A stretch of DNA of 33,659 bases from an uncultured Bacilli bacterium. GTDB taxonomy: Bacteria > Bacillota_I > Bacilli_A > RF39 > UBA660. Shown here in pieces: positions 27,541 to 33,659 of this stretch. The notes beneath the pieces were generated by a model. It was given only the letters and a program-made list of their open reading frames with translations. It made no database searches and was not told the origin of the DNA. The stretch is taken from the NCBI GenBank assembly GCA_947626275.1, contig CANQRL010000014.1, positions 1-33,659 on the forward strand, given 5' to 3'. A program made the position numbers and the translations under genes. The first letter of the stretch is position 1. Every line of letters begins with the position of its first letter.

Positions 27541-29568
27541 TTATCTACTATAATCGCAAGAACTACATTTAATTCCTGTTTTCTTTTCGACAAGCATCTC
27601 ACCGCATTCTGGACATTTCTCTCCTATTGGCTTATCCCAATATGCTGTCTTACACTTTGGATAATTGCTGCAACCGTAGAAAACTTTTCCCTTTTTGCTC
27701 TTTTTTTCAACAATCTTAGATCCACAATTTGGGCAATCGCAAACCTCTACAACCGCTCTTTCCTGAGCTTGAATATATTTACAACTTGGATAGTTGCTAC
27801 AAGCGACAAACTCTCCATATTTTCCCTTGCGGATGACAAGAGGACTTCCACAATTTGGACAGTCTTCCCCTGTTTTTTCCGCCTCTTTTTTTGGCATTTC
27901 ATGGAAAGCATTTTGAACAGCAGGTTCAAACTCATCATAGAATTTTCTCAAGGTTTCGACCCAATTCATATTTCCTTCTGCTATTTTATCCAAATCGTTT
28001 TCCATATTAGCGGTATATTCCACGTTAATCAAATGACTAAAGCATTGTTGCAACTTATCAGTAATTTCAAATCCAGTCTTTGTTGGAACAAATTTCTTAT
28101 CCACAAGAGTGACATAATCTCGCTTCTTTAATATATCTACTGTCGTCGCATAAGTACTTGGTCTTCCAATTCCTAACTCTTCCATTTCTTTGATAAGTTT
28201 CGCTTCGGTATAACGGGCTGGAGGATTGGTAAAGTGTTGTTTCTTTTCAATCGATTGAGAAACAATCACAGAAGAATTATAAGTATCAAATGGTGGCAAT
28301 TCCGTATCTTTCATCTCTTCGTAATCCTTGAATACTTTTAAATATCCATCAAAAAGAATGACTTGACCTGTTGCCTTAAATTGATAATTGTTGTTATCAA
28401 AGATAACTGTCGTATTCTCCGTTGTAGCACTTTTCATTAAAGATGCCAAAGCACGATAATAAATCATTCGATAAAGTTTAAACTCATCCGTAGTTAAGAA
28501 TGGCTTTACTGATTCAGGCGTCCTTTGAATACTCGTTGGACGAATCGCCTCATGAGCATCTTGAACGTTATCCTTTTTCTTCGCCACTTTGACACTTCCT
28601 ACGTATTCCTTCCCATACTTCGCTTCAATGAATGAATAAGCACTTGCCACAAACTGAGAAGATAACCGCGTAGAATCAGTACGCATATAACTAATCAATC
28701 CGACAGTCTCATCCGCTAGTTCAATTCCTTCATATAGTTTTTGGGCAATCTGCATCGTTTTACGAGCATTAAAGCCTAATTTGTTCGAAGCATCTTGCTG
28801 TAAAGTACTCGTAATGAATGGTGGTTTAGATTGTTTTTGTTTTTTCTTTTTATCAACACTTTCAATCTTAAAAGAATTGGATAACTTTGATAGAATCTCA
28901 TTTGCCTCAATCTCTGTTTTTATTTCAATATCTTTATGATTATATTGAAACATCTCCGCTTCAAAAGAAGGAAAGATACCGGTAATCGTCCAGTACTCTT
29001 CTGCCTGAAAGGCCTCTATTTCGCGTTCCCGATCGACAATCAATTTTAAAGCTACTGATTGTACACGTCCCGCACTACTTCCATCCGTTTTAGATTGAAT
29101 GAGTTTACTCAAACGAAACCCAATAATCCGGTCAAGAATTCTTCTTGTCTCTTGACTGTTTACTAAGTTTTTATCAATCTTACGAGTGTTGTGAAAAGCA
29201 TTGACAACCGCATCTTTAGTAATCTCGTTAAAAACGACACGGTCATAGTTATCTTCCTTTAATCCTAACGTGTCATAAAGGTGCCATGAAATAGCTTCTC
29301 CTTCACGGTCAGGGTCGGTTGCAAGATACACACGATCTGCTTTTTTGGCCTCTTTTTTCAACTCATTAATAACGGAAGTCTTCCCTTTCATTGGGACATA
29401 GTCTGGTTTAAAGTCATTTTCAATATCGACTCCAAACCCATATTTTCCTTTGGTTGATAAATCTCTAACATGTCCTTTAGAAGATAAAACTTTATAGTTT
29501 CCTCCGAGATATTTCTCAATTGGTTTCGTCTTACTTGGAGACTCCACAATGACTAGATTTTTAGGCAT
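27541..29568 (-). CDS. topA: DNA topoisomerase I
   Basis: A 675-residue type IA topoisomerase that relaxes negative supercoils by single-strand passage. The N-terminal Toprim domain has VIVESPSK (catalytic Glu) and DPDREGEAI. The core has the SYMRTDSTRLS motif with the catalytic tyrosine Y294. Three C-terminal C4 zinc-ribbon modules follow (CPNCGS..CSNYPSC; CPNCGS..CSNYPKC; CPECGE..CSSC), giving the normal domain order for Bacillota. The usual dprA-topA neighbourhood is not seen. It appears monocistronic with a strong promoter upstream; the next gene in the same direction is the pilin-like gene. Confidence 0.96.
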   Translation of the reverse strand: MPKNLVIVESPSKTKPIEKYLGGNYKVLSSKGHVRDLSTKGKYGFGVDIENDFKPDYVPMKGKTSVINELKKEAKKADRVYLATDPDREGEAISWHLYDTLGLKEDNYDRVVFNEITKDAVVNAFHNTRKIDKNLVNSQETRRILDRIIGFRLSKLIQSKTDGSSAGRVQSVALKLIVDREREIEAFQAEEYWTITGIFPSFEAEMFQYNHKDIEIKTEIEANEILSKLSNSFKIESVDKKKKQKQSKPPFITSTLQQDASNKLGFNARKTMQIAQKLYEGIELADETVGLISYMRTDSTRLSSQFVASAYSFIEAKYGKEYVGSVKVAKKKDNVQDAHEAIRPTSIQRTPESVKPFLTTDEFKLYRMIYYRALASLMKSATTENTTVIFDNNNYQFKATGQVILFDGYLKVFKDYEEMKDTELPPFDTYNSSVIVSQSIEKKQHFTNPPARYTEAKLIKEMEELGIGRPSTYATTVDILKKRDYVTLVDKKFVPTKTGFEITDKLQQCFSHLINVEYTANMENDLDKIAEGNMNWVETLRKFYDEFEPAVQNAFHEMPKKEAEKTGEDCPNCGSPLVIRKGKYGEFVACSNYPSCKYIQAQERAVVEVCDCPNCGSKIVEKKSKKGKVFYGCSNYPKCKTAYWDKPIGEKCPECGEMLVEKKTGIKCSSCDYSR

Positions 29569-29597
29569 AATCCACTTCCTTTTTTATCTACCTATAA

Positions 29598-29626
29598 CTT
29601 ATACACTATAATGAACGGTTTGTCAA
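29598..29626 (-). promoter_or_regulatory. sigma-A promoter of topA
   Basis: TTGACA (29621-29626), 17 bases, TATAAG (29598-29603) on the minus strand, with AAAAGGAAGTGG ahead of the start codon. The remaining ~90 bases to the next gene are T- and A-rich with only a weak AAAAGA/TCTTTT hairpin near the activase stop. Confidence 0.82.
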
Positions 29627-29715
29627 ATAAAAAATTCTTTTTTCTACCTCGTTTTTCTCCCCTTTTTTTCTTTCTGCTACCCATTTTTGAAAAAGGCGAA
29701 AAAAAGAAAATTCTT

Positions 29716-30645
29716 TTAATATTTTCCGCATTTACTACCCCAAATATCTAAAAGTTCTTCTTCCCGGTAGATCTGCAATAATTCACATCGATTAGAACAA
29801 TCATGGCATTCTTTTCCAATCGTTTTAAAAGAAACATTTTCAAAATCGAGATGATACTCTTCTTTTCGTGGATTTTTGGAAGATAAAATGGCAATTCCTA
29901 AAGCTCCCATCAAGTGCCCATTAGGATCCACCATAACCTCTTCCTTTAAAATCTCTTTAAAATACTTTAGAACTCCTTCATTTTTAGAAACCCCTCCCTG
30001 AAAAATAATCGGTGCCTCTAATTTTTTTCCTTTACAAACATTGTTAAGATAGTTTAAGACGACCGATTTACAAAGACCAGCGACGATATCTTCCTTGGGA
30101 TACCCTATTTGGGCTTTATGAACGAGATCGGATTCCGCAAATACGGTACATCTAGCAGCGATATTCGTAGGATTTTGACTCGTGAGCGCTAAAGAACCAA
30201 AATCTTTGACATCCATTCCTAACCGTTTTGCCTGACTTGATAAAAAGGCCCCTGTTCCAGCCGCACATAACGTATTCATCGCATAATCACTAATCATGTG
30301 ATTTCGAATTTGAATGACCTTGGAATCTTGACCACCAATTTCTAAAATGGTTTTTACCTCAGGGTGATATGTCATAGTCGCAACCGCATGAGCCGTAATC
30401 TCATTTTTAATCACATTGGCATTTAACAATAACCCAATTAACTTTCTAGCGCTCCCCGTTGTACCAATTCCATATAGATGATACCCTTCCGGAATTTTGA
30501 TTTGTCTTAATACTTGCTTTACAGCTTCTATCGGGTTCCCCTTTGTTTCTAGATAACAAGAATCCAATAAATGATACTCTTTATCAATCACTACCCCTTT
30601 AGTAGAAATAGAACCGATATCAATTCCTAAATAACATTCTTTCAT
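29716..30645 (-). CDS. HgdC/BadF-type ATPase (acyl-CoA dehydratase activase) with Cys-rich tail
   Basis: A 309-residue member of the BadF/BadG/HgdC family (COG1924), ATP-driven electron donors with an ASKHA fold. The phosphate loop GIDIGSISTKG lies at 7-17, and ATP-site glycines appear in IGGQDSKV. Cysteines C127 (CAAGTGAF) and C166 (RCTVFAESD) correspond to the ligands that bridge the single [4Fe-4S] cluster in the dimer. Residues ~261-309 are an extra tail with C280, C283, C287 and C306, suggesting another metal or Fe-S site; classical HgdC is about 260 residues. Overlaps the COG3581 gene by four bases (ATGA). No conventional dehydratase subunits are seen nearby. Confidence 0.88.
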   Translation of the reverse strand: MKECYLGIDIGSISTKGVVIDKEYHLLDSCYLETKGNPIEAVKQVLRQIKIPEGYHLYGIGTTGSARKLIGLLLNANVIKNEITAHAVATMTYHPEVKTILEIGGQDSKVIQIRNHMISDYAMNTLCAAGTGAFLSSQAKRLGMDVKDFGSLALTSQNPTNIAARCTVFAESDLVHKAQIGYPKEDIVAGLCKSVVLNYLNNVCKGKKLEAPIIFQGGVSKNEGVLKYFKEILKEEVMVDPNGHLMGALGIAILSSKNPRKEEYHLDFENVSFKTIGKECHDCSNRCELLQIYREEELLDIWGSKCGKY

Positions 30646-31697
30646 TGTTTCCTCATTTCTAACATATCACAGAAAGCTTCTAACCTTGTTAAAAAACCAG
30701 TTTCCGAAGTATGCATATCCATACTGAAAAAAAGAACGGGAACCTGATATTCTTGGGCTACTTTCTCAATGATTGGCATAGCTCCTATCTCTGGTGTACA
30801 AAAAGAAGACTTCATATGAATAATGCCATCATATCCCTCTTCACAAAGTTCTTTTGTGTGATGAATATTATCTAGGGCATCGGCGCCCATACAATACTTG
30901 ACAAAAAAGTTTTTTAAATATTTTCGTACTTTTCGCTTTTTCTCAAAGAGAAGATACGTAACATCGGTATATCGTTTCACTTCAAACCCATAAGAATTCA
31001 AAAGTTTTTCAACCTCTTCGTTGGCAGCAGGTTCCATTAACGTATAAAGTTCACCAATTAGTCCAACTCGTATTCGTCTTTCTGGCTGATTAAGAGGAAT
31101 ATCCTCCATTTTCTTTTTATATTTTCGATAAGTTTTAAAAAGATCTCTCACTCCTTTTACCTTCGCAAAAGATGCTAACATTTCTTTTCGTACCTTATCA
31201 AAAGACCCTTTCTTTTTCTCATAACAGCGATGTGTCCTTATGTAATCATCCATTTTATCCATGTAATAAACCATCTTTTTGGTAATATAAATCGATTTTA
31301 AAAAATGCCTTTTCTTAATTTTAAGAGGATATTTTTTCAACTCCTTATAAGAAATTTTTCTCCCCCCACTCACCAAGTTTAAAACGGTACAAGAATATCC
31401 TAAATCCTTTAAAATTTGCTCTTGCAGTTCATGATAATAGCCGTACCGACATCCCCCACCCATCTGAATTAAAAGATTGGCTCCTTTTTCAATACTTTCT
31501 ATCATCGTTCCTAAGGTATATTTAAAAGGCGTACAGACAAAATCAGGACTATACTTACTTCCGAGTTCCAACGTGCGTGAAGTAATCTCCGGTGGTTTTA
31601 CAACTTCATTTTCTAGTATATGCGTTAATAAATAATAAATGGGTACCCCATAACTTCCCATACAGGGATAACTAACTTTGTTCAAGAAGATCGACAA
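30642..31697 (-). CDS. COG3581-type dehydratase-activase-associated protein
   Basis: A 351-residue protein related to the HgdB-like part of large activase-associated proteins (COG3581). It starts with SYPCMGSYGVP and has cysteines C12, C55 (FVCTPFKYTLG) and C83 (MGGGCRYGYY), the last two in segments conserved in the family and likely to bind an Fe-S cluster. Later cysteines occur in KYCMGADAL and SSFCTPEIG. In many Clostridia this domain is part of one ~1,400-residue polypeptide with COG3580 and the ATPase; here it is separate. It overlaps the gene before it by 26 bases and the activase gene after it by 4, indicating tight cotranslation. Reaction unknown. Confidence 0.78.
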   Translation of the reverse strand: MSIFLNKVSYPCMGSYGVPIYYLLTHILENEVVKPPEITSRTLELGSKYSPDFVCTPFKYTLGTMIESIEKGANLLIQMGGGCRYGYYHELQEQILKDLGYSCTVLNLVSGGRKISYKELKKYPLKIKKRHFLKSIYITKKMVYYMDKMDDYIRTHRCYEKKKGSFDKVRKEMLASFAKVKGVRDLFKTYRKYKKKMEDIPLNQPERRIRVGLIGELYTLMEPAANEEVEKLLNSYGFEVKRYTDVTYLLFEKKRKVRKYLKNFFVKYCMGADALDNIHHTKELCEEGYDGIIHMKSSFCTPEIGAMPIIEKVAQEYQVPVLFFSMDMHTSETGFLTRLEAFCDMLEMRKQ

Positions 31698-32562
31698 AAC
31701 TTTCTACCCTTGTCTCCAATCCGGTAAAAGAAGAGAGATTATCAATGACGAGATTGAGATAAGGTTTTTTGATTTTTCGAATGACTAACTCATGTACTAG
31801 AGAATCTAAGCCACAAGGAAACGTGGATAAAAAAATAATACCATTTACATCCTCACAAAGAGGAATGGCTCCAATACTATCACGACTATATTTCCAATAC
31901 AATTTTTTAGAAAGCTTAGAAGCTAAAGGATTGGTATCTTCTGATAAAAAATAATCGCTATATAAAACGATAATCCCATTTTCTTTCAACATTTTTAAAA
32001 GGTCGGAACCAATCAAAGCATCATGGATATTATAGGCATGAGAAACGATGAGAACCTTCTTTTGTTTTTCCTTTAAAAGTTCTAACTGTTTTTTGTTTTT
32101 TACTCTTTTAATTTCCTTTGCTTTTTCTAATGCCTCGTCATAGGCCTTTAAAATAGAAACTCGAGGAATCGATAAAAGAGAACCGATTTCTAAAGCACCA
32201 TCCAGTAAGTCGTTATGACAATCGATATTGTAATTTAAAATAGGTGTTTTAAAATAGGTCTTAGCTAAATCATAGAACGATAAAAAATTCGTACAAGTTT
32301 GATTTGCGTCATCAAAACGATCAATTCTTGGCACGAATAAATAGTCACATTTTCCCTCTAAATAATCGAGATGGCCCAAATAAATTTTCATACTTAAACA
32401 CATCTCATCTGGCGCTAGAGAAATGCCTCTATCGACTATTTCTTGGGTCGTAGATGGACTATTGAGAACTTCTATATTGCATTTTTGAAAAAAGAATTTC
32501 CAAAATTCCCCATCATAATAATAAGGAATCCCTCTTGGAATACCTACTGTTACCTTGTCCAC
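31672..32562 (-). CDS. COG3580/DUF2229-type activase-associated protein
   Basis: A 296-residue DUF2229-like protein. The opening TVGIPRGIPYYY, the PDEMCLSMKIYLGHL segment (C55, H64) and PRIDRFDDANQTC (C90) match the family pattern of Cys/His sites around a predicted Fe-S cluster. The C-terminal half contains GIIFLSTFPCGLDSL and ETRVESF. In larger genomes it is fused with the activase. It uses a GTG start at 32562 after GGTGAT; no in-frame ATG lies near it. First gene of a three-gene overlapping cassette; no promoter recognised, so it may be read from the 236-aa gene upstream. Confidence 0.75.
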   Translation of the reverse strand: MDKVTVGIPRGIPYYYDGEFWKFFFQKCNIEVLNSPSTTQEIVDRGISLAPDEMCLSMKIYLGHLDYLEGKCDYLFVPRIDRFDDANQTCTNFLSFYDLAKTYFKTPILNYNIDCHNDLLDGALEIGSLLSIPRVSILKAYDEALEKAKEIKRVKNKKQLELLKEKQKKVLIVSHAYNIHDALIGSDLLKMLKENGIIVLYSDYFLSEDTNPLASKLSKKLYWKYSRDSIGAIPLCEDVNGIIFLSTFPCGLDSLVHELVIRKIKKPYLNLVIDNLSSFTGLETRVESFVDLLEQS

Positions 32563-32583
32563 ATAATCACCAATATACTATAT

Positions 32584-32610
32584 GCAAAAAAAAGATGCTT
32601 ATGCATCTTT
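32584..32610 (-). terminator. intrinsic terminator of the 236-aa gene
   Basis: Stem AAAGATGC/GCATCTTT (32591-32598 with 32603-32610), 4-base loop containing the TAA stop (32599-32601), and eight Ts on the minus strand. Confidence 0.85.
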
Positions 32611-33309
32611 ACTAGTAACAGAATATAAGTAATAATTTTTCTCAGTATCTTTCTTGAAAGTATAACGCAAATGATATTTTCCTTGTTCTTCTGTTTCATC
32701 TGAATAGGTTTCTGTTATATCTTCTTCTACGATAATGTCTTCTCCTTGATAACTGGCTTTGAAATTAGAAGATTTTATAGAAGAAGCAATACCATATCCA
32801 CTTCCCAACCAAATATAGTAATCACCAGATTTTACAAATGACTCTTCTTCATCAAAAAGCTTTGTTGGATTCGTAATACCGTATTTTTTAGCAGCAGTTT
32901 CAATAGCGGTAATAGGAATTCCAGAACATTCATCCATATCTACACAAATTTCATCATAATCATTAGGAAGAGTCTTTCTAGAATCCGCGGTTGCAAAATC
33001 CAAAATCGATAATTTGATACCAGAGTCTAGTTGATCAATTACACCATTCGCACCCATAAACATTCTATGAAGGAACTGATCTCCACTTGTTTCGTAACCA
33101 ATAATTTCTTTTAATTCTTCTACTACTTCCTCAGGAACTCCTTTTGGTCCTTCTTGATTAGAATTAGATTCTTCTTTATTACTATAATTCATTCCTAATT
33201 GAAAACAGCAAAAGCCTACTACTACACATAAAACTAATAAAAGAATAACAACAATCCAAGTCTTACTTTTTCTTGCTCCTCTATTTTCTTCTACTTTTTC
33301 ATTTTCCAT
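32599..33309 (-). CDS. Single-pass membrane protein of unknown function (236 aa)
   Basis: Not recognised. A charged cytosolic N-terminus (~1-17) is followed by one membrane helix (~18-41, Val/Leu/Cys-rich) and a soluble outer domain. The domain begins with a Ser/Asn/Glu linker (NKEESNSNQEGPKG) and continues as a compact fold with aromatic beta-like stretches (YYIWLGSGYG, YHLRYTFKK). Two cysteines in EICVDMDECSG could form a disulfide, consistent with an outside location. It is a monocistronic gene with a promoter upstream and a terminator overlapping its stop. GGGAG lies 9 bases before the ATG. Confidence 0.7.
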   Translation of the reverse strand: MENEKVEENRGARKSKTWIVVILLLVLCVVVGFCCFQLGMNYSNKEESNSNQEGPKGVPEEVVEELKEIIGYETSGDQFLHRMFMGANGVIDQLDSGIKLSILDFATADSRKTLPNDYDEICVDMDECSGIPITAIETAAKKYGITNPTKLFDEEESFVKSGDYYIWLGSGYGIASSIKSSNFKASYQGEDIIVEEDITETYSDETEEQGKYHLRYTFKKDTEKNYYLYSVTSKDA

Positions 33310-33336
33310 CTTTTCATACTCCCTTCTACTTTAGAT

Positions 33337-33365
33337 AGCATATCATAAAAATATTTGCGTGTAAA
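33337..33365 (-). promoter_or_regulatory. promoter of the 236-aa membrane protein gene
   Basis: TTTACA (33360-33365), 17 bases, TATGCT (33337-33342) on the minus strand. The divergent DUF1540 gene must use a promoter in the same 98-base gap, but no good one was seen for it. Confidence 0.55.
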
Positions 33366-33407
33366 ATCTTCTTTCAGTCACAAACTAAAAAAAAGGAGGT
33401 TGAAAAG

Positions 33408-33563
33408 ATGAATAATCAAATGATTAAATGTGATGTCTTTGATTGTAAACATTGTAACTGTGATGATAAAGTATGTAACTTAAAAGAAATCAAAATTTGT
33501 AATTGCAGTCATGATGAAAACAAAGAAGCTACGATGTGCGATAGTTATAAAACTCGTAAATAA
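33408..33563 (+). CDS. DUF1540 Cys-rich small protein (51 aa)
   Basis: A 51-residue protein with eight cysteines: C8, C13, C16, C18, C23, C31, C33, C44, plus H15 and H35. It shows the DUF1540 pattern: IKCDVFDCKHC near the start, KVCNLKEIKI in the middle and a final C-D-S-Y. The spacing suggests a small zinc- or Fe-binding domain, but the function of DUF1540 is unknown. AGGAGG lies 8 bases before the ATG. It is followed by two hairpins, the second a strong terminator, so it is monocistronic. It is transcribed divergently from the 236-residue membrane protein gene. Confidence 0.85.
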   Translation: MNNQMIKCDVFDCKHCNCDDKVCNLKEIKICNCSHDENKEATMCDSYKTRK

Positions 33564-33592
33564 AAGAAATGATATTCATTTCTCAGACTGTT

Positions 33593-33630
33593 GACAAATA
33601 GGTAAACATTTTACTTATTTGTCTTTTTTT
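33593..33630 (+). terminator. intrinsic terminator of the DUF1540 gene
   Basis: A 14-bp stem GACAAATAGGTAAA/TTTACTTATTTGTC with one G-T wobble, 3-base loop, and seven Ts (33624-33630). A smaller hairpin AGAAATGA/TCATTTCT just after the stop codon (from ~33565) may help. Confidence 0.88.
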
Positions 33631-33659
33631 CACAGAAAATGAAAAATCTAGGATATTCT

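Noticed and set aside
27538..28131. 197-codon plus-strand open frame across topA
   Set aside because: Antisense to the conserved zinc-ribbon region of topA, with no ribosome binding site or recognisable protein; a shadow frame.
33588..33600. TTGACA near the end as a promoter
   Set aside because: The hexamer is the 5' arm of the DUF1540 terminator and no -10 follows at the right distance before the window end.

Overview
The window looks like a chromosomal segment of a low-GC Gram-positive bacterium (Bacillota, Bacilli side; possibly an Erysipelotrichia- or RF39-like gut lineage, but I cannot place it below class). Reasons: AT-rich DNA, AGGAGG/GGTGAT ribosome binding sites, sigma-A promoters with many TGn extended -10 boxes, a type VIIb secretion ATPase, CsoR copper control, a DUF1540 protein and a YfhO protein. 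TGA acts as a stop (for example the ATGA overlaps near 8226 and 30642), so this is the standard bacterial code and not the mycoplasma code. Almost every gene is on the minus strand; only yfhO (3855-6506) and a 51-residue DUF1540 gene (33408-33563) are on plus. No rRNA, tRNA, CRISPR, phage or IS element was seen, and no gene-free stretch exceeds 300 bases.

Layout from left to right. 91-2780: csoR-copZ-copA copper efflux operon with a CsoR operator inside its promoter. 2797-3764: chagasin-like lipoprotein and YgjV-like membrane protein. 3855-6506: YfhO. 6544-9252: an ABC exporter pair whose ATPase carries an N-terminal XRE-type DNA-binding domain. 9293-10890: a Na+/Ca2+-type exchanger and an acetyltransferase under what looks like a yybP-ykoY (Mn2+) riboswitch with a terminator switch. 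10891-12420: ASCH protein and a zinc alcohol dehydrogenase.

12477-23478 is the accessory-looking core, a type VII secretion (T7SSb-like) locus. Read along the minus strand it encodes EssC, EsaB/YukD, an unusually long WXG100-like protein, a second WXG-like helical protein, a small coiled-coil protein, then two large paralogous proteins (633 and 673 aa) that are the best candidates for secreted substrates. The known membrane partners EsaA, EssA and EssB are absent here. Separate promoters and terminators cut the locus into at least three transcription units: essC-esaB, the WXG unit, and the paralog pair.

23510-27053: zinc-ribbon membrane protein, a PAP2 phosphatase/diacylglycerol-kinase fusion, a ZIP metal transporter and an aquaporin. 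27097-29626: an orphan type IV pilin-like gene and topA. 29716-32562: a three-gene cassette of the HgdC/BadF activase and the COG3580/COG3581 families. 32599-33630: a membrane-anchored unknown and DUF1540.

The most interesting items are the T7SS locus with its non-canonical WXG proteins and paralogous substrates, the riboswitch on a CaCA exchanger, the split activase cassette with an extra four-cysteine tail, the XRE-ABC and PAP2-DgkA fusions, and the repeated habit of placing stop codons inside intrinsic terminators.
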